From the NCBI RefSeq assembly GCF_937906905.1, contig NZ_CALERY010000002.1, forward strand, positions 186,001-250,000: a DNA stretch of 64,000 nt. Direction: 5' to 3'. The notes under the pieces are model-generated. The model was not told the origin of the DNA. It saw only the letters and a list, made by a program, of their open reading frames with translations, and did no database searches. Made by a program: the position numbers and the translations under genes. This stretch comes from an uncultured Helicobacter sp. (lineage in GTDB: Bacteria > Campylobacterota > Campylobacteria > Campylobacterales > Helicobacteraceae). Below, in pieces: positions 1 to 9,405 of this stretch. Each line of letters starts with the position of its first letter. The stretch's first letter is position 1.

Positions 1-43
1 GCTTGCGAATCGCTAGATGACATTAGTGTCCTTAGTCTTTGGG

Positions 44-49
44 TATAAT
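44..49 (+). promoter_or_regulatory. -10 element upstream of the first gene
   Basis: TATAAT sits 36 bases before the ATG at 86, preceded by a G/T-rich stretch. It fits the Helicobacter housekeeping sigma factor, which relies on the -10 box with a weak -35. An AAAGG ribosome site lies just before the ATG. This is inferred from position and consensus only. Confidence 0.55.
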
Positions 50-85
50 GCGCCATTGTAGCAAATCCAATATTAAAAGGCTTTT

Positions 86-982
86 ATGAGATTTTTATCC
101 ATAGCTATGGCTTTGTGCTGTATGTGGGCTTTAATGCAAGCAGCTCCTAGCGCGAAATTCCCCCAAGTAGAGTGTGCCAACCCTCATCGCTTCACCAAAG
201 CACAAAGAGATCACATCATCTACGCCTATAACTTTGGCGCGCCAAAGGGTATGGGCTACACAATGGCGGCAATCGCGTGGCAGGAGTCTTGCGCTGGGGC
301 GTATATGCTAAATTTTAGCGACCCTTCTGCTGGGCTTTACCACGCGCATATCCCTGTGGTGCTCAAATACTACTCTAGCTACAACGACACGCCCTTTACG
401 CGCAATGTTATGGGGCAGCTGCTTATCGATGATAGGAAATTTGCTAGTCAAGTGGCATTAGACTCGCTAATGTATTGGCACGGCTACCACAAGGGCAATC
501 ACAAAAACATCATCAAATCCTACAACAAAGGCTTCCGCTGGCAAAAAGAGCGAGCTAGCAACAAACTCGCAGAATCCTACTACCTAAATATCCGCAAAAA
601 AATCCGCGCCCTAGAATCCTATATCCCCAAATACTCGCGCGTGAAAAATCAAAGCGTATTGATAGAAATCCACGATAAAAACAAATCCGCTGCCACCATA
701 AATAGCCGCATACAAAGTGCCACGCCCCAAGCTAAATCCACCCCAATCGCACCCAAGCAATCTACCCCCAAGCAGCCAAATCCACCAGCAGCCCAAAAGC
801 CTAGCCCCAAGCCCCCCACGACAAAAGAGACACCACCTCGCCGCTACCAAGCCCCAAACACTGCTGATGACTTTGTCGATCTGCCTTTAGAGGGCGGCTC
901 CAAGCAGCCAAATAGCAATCAAGCCCACCCCAATTATGATGCTAACTTTGAAGACTTCACGCTTATTTTTGAGGGGCATTAG
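86..982 (+). CDS. secreted lytic transglycosylase-like protein
   Basis: A signal peptide (about residues 1-20) ends in an Ala-rich cleavage region. The motif AIAWQES with Glu67 resembles the catalytic Glu of SLT-type lytic transglycosylases, followed by conserved-looking aromatic segments to about residue 170. Residues from about 215 to 260 are a Pro/Lys/Thr-rich low-complexity linker, and the C-terminus is acidic. The likely role is muralytic cleavage of peptidoglycan in the periplasm. The nuclease-free, short catalytic domain and lack of a clear LysM or SPOR domain leave the precise family open. It stands alone with its own promoter and faces the convergent ankyrin gene. Seen: signal peptide and Glu motif. 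Inferred: enzyme class. Confidence 0.6.
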   Translation: MRFLSIAMALCCMWALMQAAPSAKFPQVECANPHRFTKAQRDHIIYAYNFGAPKGMGYTMAAIAWQESCAGAYMLNFSDPSAGLYHAHIPVVLKYYSSYNDTPFTRNVMGQLLIDDRKFASQVALDSLMYWHGYHKGNHKNIIKSYNKGFRWQKERASNKLAESYYLNIRKKIRALESYIPKYSRVKNQSVLIEIHDKNKSAATINSRIQSATPQAKSTPIAPKQSTPKQPNPPAAQKPSPKPPTTKETPPRRYQAPNTADDFVDLPLEGGSKQPNSNQAHPNYDANFEDFTLIFEGH

Positions 983-1010
983 TAGAATCTAAAGCCCTAG
1001 ATCATAAACC

Positions 1011-3662
1011 CTAGCGCAAAAGGCTCATTAGCTCTATGTGATGAAAATGCTCTGCTATCGCATAGGCATTGTAGTCATCGCTATTTTTGTGCTCTTTGTT
1101 TGCACCTTTGGCTAAAAGCTTTTTGACACACTCCACTTCGCCAATCTCTGTGGCAAAGAGCAGTGGGGTAAAGCCGTTGCAATCTTTTTCTACATTATCG
1201 ACATTGCTAGTGGATTCTAGTAGCAGATCAAAAATCGCATAATACTCTTGGAGAAAACGCTTATGCCCTTTGGTTATCATTGCTAATGCTGCTTGCCATA
1301 GCTCTGGGTGGTTAGATCTTGTTGCATAAGCATTGCGCAGTGTCTCATCATCAAAGATTGACTCATTTAGTCTCCCCTTGCTTGCGGCGATAATTTGCTC
1401 CTTGCTCATTGCGGATATGGCAGCAGATGGATCAGGCACATTGCCCTTAGCCCAAGCAATACACTGCAAGCAGTAATACAGCGCACTTAGATTGTCTCTA
1501 TCACAAGTGTGTGTATCTATATCCGCCCCAGAATCTAGCAGTAGCTTCACTACTTCCACAAGCCCTAGAGCAATAGCAAGAGATAGCGCGGTGTGCTTTT
1601 TCTTTCTAAGTCTTGTGTTTAGGGCTTCTTGGCTCATCTTTGGGATAAGCAGTGCGCAAAGCTCTAGGGCTTTTTGCTTTTGTGCCTCATTGTAGCGTTG
1701 TCGCTCAGGCTCGCCCAAGCCTTGTAATGCAAATATCAGCACACTTCCCCCATCATCTTTACGCCAATTTACATCAGCCCCAAGCTCTATGAGTCTTTTG
1801 CTAGATTCTACATCAAGGATTCCACAAGTGTGTGCAAGCTGGCTAACGGGATTAGGGTAAATATCTGTGATCATTTTATTAGGCTTTGTGAAATCTATGG
1901 GCAGATTTTTTAGCGTTTCATCATCGGTTGTAAAGTGATTAGGCGAGAAAAGTGCAAACTTCTTCTCCTGCTTTTTTGCACGCTTTTGCTCTAAGATCCC
2001 TTGCTCATCTTTGTAGAATAGCAGTGTAAATTTATGCCTAAAATACTGCACCAAATACCCCACATCATCTGCCTGACTCACTAGTCCTAAAAAATACGCG
2101 CTTTTGTAGAATTTGCTTAAAGGGGCTTTGGCGTTATTGACATCAAGTGTGTTTTGGCGTGTGAGATTGGCACTAACTGCCATACCTTCTTCTACTACTT
2201 TTTTATAATTTTCCCCCATTACGCCTTTGCCATACTCTAAGGCATTTAGATAATGCTCTTGGGCTTTTTTGAGTAGCTCTTTTTGCTTGGTGTGAGAGTT
2301 TCGCGCTTTATGAGCGTAGAATCGCCCTTGCATAAAGTGCAGATATGGATCATTTTTATAAGCATTTAGGCTTTCTACTTCCTCTAGCCCATCGGTAAAT
2401 GCCTTTTCATTAAGCGGCTTATGTGGCAAGCTCGCTGTAAAAAGCTTGCCCTGCGCCTTAGCATAGCTCTCAAACGACTTGTCAAAAAGCTCTAGAATCT
2501 GTGGCTCTGTCAAGCTGATAATGTGCTTTGGATTTGTCAAAGCCTGCATACACGATTGCAGATATATCTCACAATCCAAAATCTTATCACCACAAGTGGG
2601 AGCAAACGCACGAGAAGGCACAAAAAAGTCAATATACTCAAAGTAGTGCTTATGTGCAATGCGAAGAGAGCTTCCTAGCTGCTGGGCGAAGTTTTTCAAG
2701 GCTTCTTGGGGTATTTGATTGATATTTTTTAGCATACATATTGCAAAAATCCTATGCCCATAATAATTTACTAGTGTATTAAGAGCATTTTTTGCCCCGT
2801 GTGCTTGGCTAGCACAGGTATTTAGCACTTGCTCTAGTAGCTCTCTACTCTCCAAAACCCCAAACACATTCATAAGCCGATAGTGCGCGACAAGCACTTC
2901 ACAAAGTTCCTTGCCGAAGTATTTCCCTGCCCAGTTGAAAAAGCTATCAACAAGCTTGGCGATATGGAGTAGCGAGCTAATTTGCGTTGGCGATAGGTTT
3001 TCACAATATGAAGCAATCTGGCTGATGTCTTGGATAGATTTGTGGCTTGGGGTGTGGCTGCCATTAAGCCAATTTTCGATACTTTTGCTGGTGTTGGTGT
3101 TGATTAGCAGTGTTGTAAGGGTCTTAAAGCTATTGCGATCCCCACTTATTTCACAATATTTCTTTAAATCCACATTGTTTGCGATAAGGACAAGGGCTTT
3201 TTGCACTGCGCTTTGCTCCCCAATTATTTCAGGCAAAATCCTATCGATTACTAAGCTTTCGTGCTTGCTATCCATAATGTATTCAAACAATGGCGCGACA
3301 AAAGGGATCACAAAATGCACCAAAGTAGCAAAGTCAAGCTGCTTTTGGCTAGCACCTAGTGTCTCTATATGCCCGCAATATTTTTCATAATACTCTAACG
3401 CATTGCCCAAAATCGCTTCAAGTGAGTGCGGATCATCAGTGCGAAGCACAGAAGCGATACGCTTTATAAGTGTATCGCGCATACCCCCATACTCACGCAA
3501 GGATAGCTCGTCATTTTTCCTAAATCGCTCAAGCTTTTTGCTTTCATAGTGTGGAATCTCTAATCGTTCAAGCTCTTTGCTGCCATAGTGTGGAATTTCT
3601 AGGATTTTACATAGCTCACAGATGATCTCGCTTGCGCCATAAAATCTCGCAAATGTTTTCAT
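1011..3662 (-). CDS. large ankyrin-repeat protein
   Basis: An 883-residue protein with no signal peptide. The C-terminal third (from about residue 605) holds several ankyrin units, recognisable from segments such as LIELGADVNW, VVKLLLDSGADID and CVKKLLAKGAN. The first 600 residues are helical and unlike anything I recognise, with a TPR-like patch around residues 450-490. Ankyrin repeats bind other proteins, so a scaffolding or effector-like role is possible but not shown. Near the N-terminus a 13-residue unit (LEIPHYxSKxLER) is duplicated in tandem at residues 21-33 and 34-46 (nucleotides 3525-3602). There is no obvious operon partner. Confidence 0.7.
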   Translation of the reverse strand: MKTFARFYGASEIICELCKILEIPHYGSKELERLEIPHYESKKLERFRKNDELSLREYGGMRDTLIKRIASVLRTDDPHSLEAILGNALEYYEKYCGHIETLGASQKQLDFATLVHFVIPFVAPLFEYIMDSKHESLVIDRILPEIIGEQSAVQKALVLIANNVDLKKYCEISGDRNSFKTLTTLLINTNTSKSIENWLNGSHTPSHKSIQDISQIASYCENLSPTQISSLLHIAKLVDSFFNWAGKYFGKELCEVLVAHYRLMNVFGVLESRELLEQVLNTCASQAHGAKNALNTLVNYYGHRIFAICMLKNINQIPQEALKNFAQQLGSSLRIAHKHYFEYIDFFVPSRAFAPTCGDKILDCEIYLQSCMQALTNPKHIISLTEPQILELFDKSFESYAKAQGKLFTASLPHKPLNEKAFTDGLEEVESLNAYKNDPYLHFMQGRFYAHKARNSHTKQKELLKKAQEHYLNALEYGKGVMGENYKKVVEEGMAVSANLTRQNTLDVNNAKAPLSKFYKSAYFLGLVSQADDVGYLVQYFRHKFTLLFYKDEQGILEQKRAKKQEKKFALFSPNHFTTDDETLKNLPIDFTKPNKMITDIYPNPVSQLAHTCGILDVESSKRLIELGADVNWRKDDGGSVLIFALQGLGEPERQRYNEAQKQKALELCALLIPKMSQEALNTRLRKKKHTALSLAIALGLVEVVKLLLDSGADIDTHTCDRDNLSALYYCLQCIAWAKGNVPDPSAAISAMSKEQIIAASKGRLNESIFDDETLRNAYATRSNHPELWQAALAMITKGHKRFLQEYYAIFDLLLESTSNVDNVEKDCNGFTPLLFATEIGEVECVKKLLAKGANKEHKNSDDYNAYAIAEHFHHIELMSLLR

Positions 3663-3868
3663 ATAGCTCCTTTAGTTTGGCGATTAGGTATTGTATCTAA
3701 GCGATCTTATTGGTGTAAGAAAAGCCAATGACAAGAAACTGCAGCGTTAAGATTCTAGCTTTGTAAATTCGTGTCGCTTTTGTTTCGTGCATTTATGAGA
3801 GTCTTTTACTAGAATCCACCTTGCAATGTCTGCAGAGTCATTGCAAATTTATTGATAAGGAGAGAGCA

Positions 3869-4048
3869 ATGAGAACATATATCGCGCCTAAACCTAATCC
3901 CCATAAGCCAATGGGACCTATTGGCATTGCGGTGGGAAAAGGAAAGCCTACTATAGACCCTAATGAAGCTGGGTGGCCTTCTACAAATCCGGGCGAGGAA
4001 AGCGGCGGCGGCAGAGGCAACAATCCGCCTAAGCCTAAAAAGAAATAA
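3869..4048 (+). CDS. small Pro/Gly/Lys-rich protein, unknown
   Basis: A 59-residue ORF starts at ATG 3869, with AAGGAGA at the right distance upstream. An in-frame TTG at 3821 gives 16 more residues but has no ribosome site. The product starts MRTYIAPKPN and is dominated by Pro, Gly and Lys, with a Gly-rich GEESGGGRGNN stretch and a lysine tail PPKPKKK. It has no membrane segment and no cysteine. It is followed by a small GC hairpin. The strong ribosome site argues for real translation. I do not recognise the family. Confidence 0.5.
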   Translation: MRTYIAPKPNPHKPMGPIGIAVGKGKPTIDPNEAGWPSTNPGEESGGGRGNNPPKPKKK

Positions 4049-4052
4049 CTAA

Positions 4053-4066
4053 GCCCCTTATGGGGC
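4053..4066 (+). terminator. short hairpin after the small ORF
   Basis: GCCCC-TTAT-GGGGC forms a 5-bp stem three bases after the stop codon, followed by an A/T-rich but not pure-T tail. It is a plausible weak intrinsic terminator for the 59-residue gene. Confidence 0.35.
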
Positions 4067-4135
4067 ATATTTACACTACATTCTACGCTACAATACTCAG
4101 CACTTACACAATACTACTTGATCACAAGGATCACT

Positions 4136-5512
4136 ATGACATTGCTTGATAGCATTTTGCTTATTGCGTTGTTTGCATTAGGTGGAGTGGGGGCTTTGCT
4201 CTATGCGCGCTATATCGCCGCACAAAAAGCCCTGCATTTAAGCGAGACACTTCGCCAAGAGATTGCTACTAAAGCCCAAGCCCTAGAATCCACTGCCAAA
4301 TCCCTAGAATCTAGCCATATCCAAGCCCTGCAAGAAATCGCCAGCCTAAAAGCCACGCTCACTACTGCCAATGAGCGGCTCCAAGAGCAGCGCGCAGACT
4401 CTGCTCGCCAAAAGACAGAGCTGCAAGACAAATATGAGCAAGATCTCTCCAAGCTAGAATCTCAATATAAACTCTCCATAAGCACCTTGCAAAATGAGCT
4501 AGCCAAGAATCTAGAGCTACAAAAGACTGCCTTGCTGAATGAAAGCAAGCTCGCGCTTAGCAAGGATTCTAAAGCGATTTTAGATGAGGTTTTCACGCCT
4601 ATAAAAACGCGCGTGGAAGAGTATCAAAAGACCCTTTTGCAAAACGAAGCCAAGCTCAAAGAAAACATCGACAACGCTTTCAAATACTCCCAAGAGATGA
4701 GTAAAAGTGCGCAAGAGCTAGGGCGGATTCTAAAGGGTGATAAAAAGCTGCGCGGAAACTTCGGCGAGCTGCAGCTAAAAAGGGTGTTTGAGAGTAGCGG
4801 ACTCATTGAAGGCAGACAATATAGCCTCCAAGAGCAGCTCCACACGCAAGGTGGGCGATATATCCCTGATGCGATTGTCCGCCTTGATGACAAGCGCAAC
4901 ATCATCATTGACGCCAAATTCCCCCTGCCAAATGCCATAACTTGCGATGATGAGACAGAGATAAACACCCAAGAAATCGCGCAAAATCTCAAAGCGCGCA
5001 TTGATGAGCTAGCGAGCAAGCCCTATAAGGACATAGAAAATGCCTATGACTTTGTGCTGCTTTTTATCCCCTATAACAATATCTTAGATCTAGCCTTAGA
5101 AGCGGATTCTAGCTTGTATAACTATGCCTATTCTAAGCAGATTTATCTCACCACACCACATACGCTTTTTATGGCGTTAAAGACGATTGCTATCACTTGG
5201 CAGCATATCCAAAGCGATAAGAATATCAAGCAAGCCTTTGAAGAGCTTGGGAAGTTTTATGACAAATTTGCCGATGTGTGCAGCGATTTTGACAAGATGG
5301 CGCGAGGCTTGCAAAGTGCGCAAAGTGCGGCAGTCGCTATGGATACAAAGCTGCGCGGCAAGGGCGGGCTAGAATCTAGGCTTGATAAGCTAAAAGATCT
5401 AGGTGCTAAGACAAAAAAATCAATCTCCAAGTCAAAGAGCGCAAGGAGCGCGGCAATCGCCATGGATTTTGAAGTGGAGGAGGAGAGCCAAGAGGAGGAG
5501 CTGGAGGACTAG
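4136..5512 (+). CDS. rmuC: DNA recombination protein RmuC
   Basis: A 458-residue protein: an N-terminal membrane anchor (residues 5-24), a long coiled coil rich in Gln, Glu and Leu (about 25-170), then the RmuC nuclease-like domain. This domain includes GNFGELQLKRVFESSGL, the PDAIVRL and IIDAKFPL segments (PD-(D/E)XK-like core) and the IPYNNILD region. RmuC limits inversions between short repeats in E. coli, which fits this repeat-rich genome. ATG 4136 is chosen over a TTG 18 bases upstream because AAGGA lies five bases before it. The C-terminal tail is acidic (EEESQEEELED). Confidence 0.9.
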   Translation: MTLLDSILLIALFALGGVGALLYARYIAAQKALHLSETLRQEIATKAQALESTAKSLESSHIQALQEIASLKATLTTANERLQEQRADSARQKTELQDKYEQDLSKLESQYKLSISTLQNELAKNLELQKTALLNESKLALSKDSKAILDEVFTPIKTRVEEYQKTLLQNEAKLKENIDNAFKYSQEMSKSAQELGRILKGDKKLRGNFGELQLKRVFESSGLIEGRQYSLQEQLHTQGGRYIPDAIVRLDDKRNIIIDAKFPLPNAITCDDETEINTQEIAQNLKARIDELASKPYKDIENAYDFVLLFIPYNNILDLALEADSSLYNYAYSKQIYLTTPHTLFMALKTIAITWQHIQSDKNIKQAFEELGKFYDKFADVCSDFDKMARGLQSAQSAAVAMDTKLRGKGGLESRLDKLKDLGAKTKKSISKSKSARSAAIAMDFEVEEESQEEELED

Positions 5513-5858
5513 CGATCCAATCTTGAGCGATCAAGCCTTGCCCAAAATCCTGCTACAAACCAGTGTGGAGCATAGATTCTGCTAGAAAATCCTGGGGTCA
5601 TCATCGCTAAGTATGCCTGTGTGCAAGAATCTGCTACCTAGATTTTAAGATCCATTGATCTCGCTAGTCTCTCTTTCGAATTTTTCAAACTTGATGTATT
5701 TGGGGTATAAATGGCTTGCATAGGGTGAAGTAGGCGAAGTGGCTATCCGCCGCCACTAGCCAAGAATCCAAATCCACACTCTGCACTAGATCTAGATCAT
5801 AAATTGTTTTGCATTGGCAGCTACTCGCTAGTCAAGCGTGGATTTAGCGCAGCAAAAC
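5513..5858. other. convergent intergenic gap with a possible gene remnant
   Basis: This 346-base gap separates rmuC from dapD. On the minus strand, 5645-5755 stays open and would end with residues like YPKYIKFEKFERETSEINGS before a stop. That is gene-like composition, but there is no start or upstream domain. It may be the tail of a decayed gene. No hairpin terminator is obvious. Several CTAGATTCT-type octamer variants are present. Confidence 0.3.
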
Positions 5859-7064
5859 CTAATGCAAATCTGCGTTTAGCTCGATTTTGCGATTGCTTCT
5901 AAAGGCGATCATCTTGCCGCTTTTAGAGTCCTGCCTGTAATGCACCCCGTGCTTGCCTGATAGCTCGCGCCCCTTATATAGTCCGCTATCTTTGATAGCA
6001 AAGTCCGCATTGATTGCCGCGATTTTCTCCGCTTCTGCCTTATCGATAGCAAATATCGTGCCTGCAAGCACTGCGATACCGCCATCGACTATACAGCCAT
6101 CACCTAGGCTTATGCCAGTGGAGCTATTGACCCCTAGTAGGCAGTTTTTGCCAATGGTGATAGGCTCGCTATTGCCCCCGCTTAGCACGCCTAGGATACT
6201 TGCCCCACCGCCCACATCGCTGCCTTCTCCTACAATCACGCTAGAGCTTATGCGCCCCTCATTCATACAAGCTCCAAGTGCGCCGGCGTTGAAATTCACA
6301 TAGCTAGCACCGGGCATTTGCGTGTAGCCGCCGCTGCCAAGGTATGCGCCAAAGCGCGTTTTCGCAGAATCTAGCAGGCGGATATTGTCGTATTGGGGGA
6401 TTACTTGCATTAAATATCGAGGGAATTTATCTACAAAGTCAATCGCAGGGAAGCTGCCCTCCATTTTTAGGCGGATTTCATTCTCGCGCAGCCACTCTAG
6501 CTCATAGGGGGCATTCCCACTCCACGCGACATTTTGCAATAGCCCAAATATCCCATCAAGCTGAAGTGAGCGCAAGGGGGCTTTGCCAAGCGATAGGGCT
6601 AGGAGCTTTAAGTAGGCAGACTCTACACTCTCGCATTTGCTATCGCTATATAGCACGCATAAATGGTAGCGGAAATGCCCACTATGAGTGTAGAGGCGAT
6701 TTTGCGCTAGGGCATTTTGGAGCTCTAGGATAATTTGGATATTTTTATGCGTGCTTGGGTTTGCCAAAGATTCTGCCAAAAATGGCTCATACAGCTCTAA
6801 CGCACGCTTGATGAAGCCCTCTGTAATGCCAAAAATCGCTTCACTATCACTAGAATGCAGCGGCGCAGCAGCCTTACACGCGTCAAAAAACACCGCATAG
6901 CTGCCTAGATTCTCATCTGTCCAATTGAGCAAGGGGTAGGTGGCACTAAGCACAGCTTGGGACTTCTGCCCATACTCAATGCGCGCAATCCCAAAGGCTA
7001 AAGGCTTTTTATACTCGGGGAGATTTTGAGTCGCAGAGACAAATGCTTTAAAAGAATCTTTCAT
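5859..7064 (-). CDS. dapD: tetrahydrodipicolinate N-succinyltransferase
   Basis: A 401-residue DapD of the long type found in Helicobacter and Campylobacter. It transfers succinyl from succinyl-CoA to tetrahydrodipicolinate in the lysine/meso-diaminopimelate pathway that feeds peptidoglycan. The C-terminal half contains the left-handed beta-helix hexapeptide repeats (YVNFNAGALG through IVDGGIAVLAGT), typical of this acyltransferase class. Of two adjacent ATG codons, 7064 is preferred because AAGGAG then has a 5-base spacer (7067 would have only 2). It is the last gene of a minus-strand run and is 29 bases downstream of the AEC transporter. dapA lies elsewhere in the window. Confidence 0.93.
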   Translation of the reverse strand: MKDSFKAFVSATQNLPEYKKPLAFGIARIEYGQKSQAVLSATYPLLNWTDENLGSYAVFFDACKAAAPLHSSDSEAIFGITEGFIKRALELYEPFLAESLANPSTHKNIQIILELQNALAQNRLYTHSGHFRYHLCVLYSDSKCESVESAYLKLLALSLGKAPLRSLQLDGIFGLLQNVAWSGNAPYELEWLRENEIRLKMEGSFPAIDFVDKFPRYLMQVIPQYDNIRLLDSAKTRFGAYLGSGGYTQMPGASYVNFNAGALGACMNEGRISSSVIVGEGSDVGGGASILGVLSGGNSEPITIGKNCLLGVNSSTGISLGDGCIVDGGIAVLAGTIFAIDKAEAEKIAAINADFAIKDSGLYKGRELSGKHGVHYRQDSKSGKMIAFRSNRKIELNADLH

Positions 7065-7096
7065 CATAGCTCCTTGATTTGAATAGGGGTATTATA

Positions 7097-8011
7097 TTAC
7101 AAATGGCTTATATATAGCCAAAATGGCGTGCTAAAAGCTGCGAGTGGCACACCAGCCACGATACAAGAAATCGCCAGCCTAGAATCCAGCCCTGCGCGTG
7201 CGATCACCGCGACTGCGCTAATGAGTGGGGGCATAGCCACTTCTAGTAGCACCATTTGGTGGTCTTCTTGCACCCCTATGCCAAACACATACAAAAACCC
7301 CAAATACAACATCGGCGTAAGTACCATACCAAAGCCTAGCACGACTCCCACCCTCCTCCACTGTAAGCGCAAAAAATCAAAACGCAGCTGCACCCCTATG
7401 GCAAAGAGAGCCACCGGCGTAGCGCACGCTGCTAGAGACAAAATCGGCGCGAAAAGTAGCTCTGGGATACTAAAGGGCATAGCCTTAAGCCCAAAGCCAC
7501 AAAGCATAGAGAGGAAGAGAGGGTTTGCAAAAAGGCGCACCCCCACCGCGCGCAAGCGGAATTTCGCCCCAGAGCTTAGGCTAAGGAGCAGCGGGGTTAA
7601 AACAGCTAGTGGTAGCCCCGTGCAAAACTGATCGAGCACGATCGCCTTATGCGCAGCTTGCTCGCCTAGCGCACCCTGCACGATAGGCACGCCCAAAAAA
7701 AGCGTATTGTGCAAAGAGACTAGAAATGCTATGGTAAGCGCAGTGGCAAAGCATAAGCGCAAAACCTTTAAGACAAACACAAACGCCAATGCGCCAGCTG
7801 CGAGATTGCACACAAGAGCTAGGGCAAAAAGCCCCAAAAGCTCTAAACTCACGCTTGAGTGATACACCCCTGTGAAAATCGCGCTGGGCAGGGCGAAGTT
7901 GAGCAAAAAGCCTAGCAGGATATTGCCCTGCCTATCGCCAAGCAGGCGCATTTTCTTCGCCAAGTATCCCAAGGACATAAAGACAAAAACACTATACATC
8001 GCCACAAGCAC
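7097..8011 (-). CDS. AEC-family membrane transporter
   Basis: A 304-residue, very hydrophobic protein with about ten predicted membrane spans in the auxin-efflux-carrier (AEC) pattern: an N-terminal block beginning with a GYLAKK motif and a second five-helix block beginning near residue 160. Bacterial members export or import organic acids such as malate or malonate; the substrate cannot be read from sequence. The GTG start at 8011 has an AAGGGG site about six bases upstream; an ATG four codons later (7999) is an alternative. It lies between the patatin gene and dapD on the same strand. Confidence 0.8.
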   Translation of the reverse strand: MLVAMYSVFVFMSLGYLAKKMRLLGDRQGNILLGFLLNFALPSAIFTGVYHSSVSLELLGLFALALVCNLAAGALAFVFVLKVLRLCFATALTIAFLVSLHNTLFLGVPIVQGALGEQAAHKAIVLDQFCTGLPLAVLTPLLLSLSSGAKFRLRAVGVRLFANPLFLSMLCGFGLKAMPFSIPELLFAPILSLAACATPVALFAIGVQLRFDFLRLQWRRVGVVLGFGMVLTPMLYLGFLYVFGIGVQEDHQMVLLEVAMPPLISAVAVIARAGLDSRLAISCIVAGVPLAAFSTPFWLYISHL

Positions 8012-8082
8012 GGCTGCCCCCTTATACGCTAGAATCTAGTTGCACGCTTGCGCTCCTTTGCTTGCTTAAAGCAATCCCAAGC

Positions 8083-9405
8083 CTAGATTCTAGCACTTTC
8101 TTCATAAGCTAGCGCAAAAGCCAGCATAGCGCATAAAAGCTTCTCGCCAAACTCATCAAAAAGCGAAGTATCTGGCTTTTTGTCTTGCAAAATCGCATAG
8201 GCACGCGCGATTTCTCGCATAGCACTAGAATCCACTTTAGATTCTAGTGCTATGCCTTGGGTGATATGAGCTAGGTCGCGCTTGGCTTTAGCAAACACTT
8301 CTTGTGCGTTATAAATCATTGTCTCATCATAGCCCATAAGCTGCATATAGGATTCTAGCAGGGCAAGGGTGAGCTGCTCTAGGCTTATGCGCTGGGCGTT
8401 GTAGGGCTTAAGCGTGCTTAAAAGGAGGTCGCAAAATGGCGTGGTAGAAGTGAGCTTAGAAATTAGCCCTGTGCTTGCAAGCTGTGTGCCAAAGCGTGCT
8501 AGAGTGCTACTAGGCAGAGCGTTTTTGTCAAGCTCTTTTGCCAAAAGGCTAGCAAGCAGCCTGCTTGAGAGCGCGCTAAAGGTGCTGGAATCCACCTCAT
8601 CTAAAGGCATAAACGCAAAGCGCAAGCCCACAAGAGAGCCAAAATACCGCTTTGTGTCTAAATAGCCTAGCTGCATATTGCGCGAGATGGATTGCGGCGT
8701 GAAGTCCAGCATCGTGCCTAGATAGCGCGAGGGGCGGATATGGCGCACAAGCGGATTGCTATCGTATTTGGTTACAAAGTCATTATGCAAGGAAATGGCG
8801 ATGACTTCACTCGCCCCCATTTTGAAGGCTAAATCGATGGGCAAATTATCATAATACCCCCCATCAATGTAGCTCTTCCCGCTAATTTCATACACAGGAA
8901 ACGCCGGAAAGCACGAAGCAGAAGCCATCACCCAATGCGGAAGACTCTCTTTAGTCAAGCTAGATGTGGTCTGCTCGCAAGCTTGGAAGCTAGGCACCTC
9001 CACACACAAAAGCCCAAAGTCCATAGCCGAGCTAGCAAGCTTTGTATAGTCCAAATGTGTGGTGATAATCTCCCACAGCGGCGCGGTATCCATACCCTTA
9101 TTTTGCGAGTAGGATTTGAGAAATGGCAGGAGCTTTTGGGCGTTGTCAAAATAATAGTCCATATCAGTAGTGAGATTTAAGCCACTGCCTATGACTTTTT
9201 CTACATCAAGGCTCTCCCACAACGCGCTAGCTTTATCAAAGTCTCCTTGCGCGATCATCACGCCATTTAGCGCGCCAATGGATACACCTGTAACAAGGCT
9301 AAATGAGAATCCAAGCTCGCGCAAAGCCCTATACGCGCCTACTTGATACGCACCCTTTGACCCACCACCACCTAGCACTAAAGCACGCTTAGATTCTGCT
9401 ACCAT
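8083..9405 (-). CDS. patatin-like phospholipase
   Basis: A 440-residue protein. An N-terminal patatin domain carries the oxyanion loop GGGGSKGAYQVG, the nucleophile elbow GVSIG (Ser42) and the dyad Asp in IDGGYYDNLP near residue 195. Those residues support serine esterase or phospholipase A activity on membrane lipids. The C-terminal 200 residues are helical and not assigned. There is no signal peptide, so cytoplasmic or secreted by another route. The start overlaps the end of pgpA by seven bases, implying translational coupling with another phospholipid gene. Confidence 0.85.
   Translation of the reverse strand: MVAESKRALVLGGGGSKGAYQVGAYRALRELGFSFSLVTGVSIGALNGVMIAQGDFDKASALWESLDVEKVIGSGLNLTTDMDYYFDNAQKLLPFLKSYSQNKGMDTAPLWEIITTHLDYTKLASSAMDFGLLCVEVPSFQACEQTTSSLTKESLPHWVMASASCFPAFPVYEISGKSYIDGGYYDNLPIDLAFKMGASEVIAISLHNDFVTKYDSNPLVRHIRPSRYLGTMLDFTPQSISRNMQLGYLDTKRYFGSLVGLRFAFMPLDEVDSSTFSALSSRLLASLLAKELDKNALPSSTLARFGTQLASTGLISKLTSTTPFCDLLLSTLKPYNAQRISLEQLTLALLESYMQLMGYDETMIYNAQEVFAKAKRDLAHITQGIALESKVDSSAMREIARAYAILQDKKPDTSLFDEFGEKLLCAMLAFALAYEESARI

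Noticed and set aside
2911..3390. 159-codon open frame opposite the ankyrin gene
   Set aside because: Hydrophobic by reverse complement of charged helices; no ribosome site.
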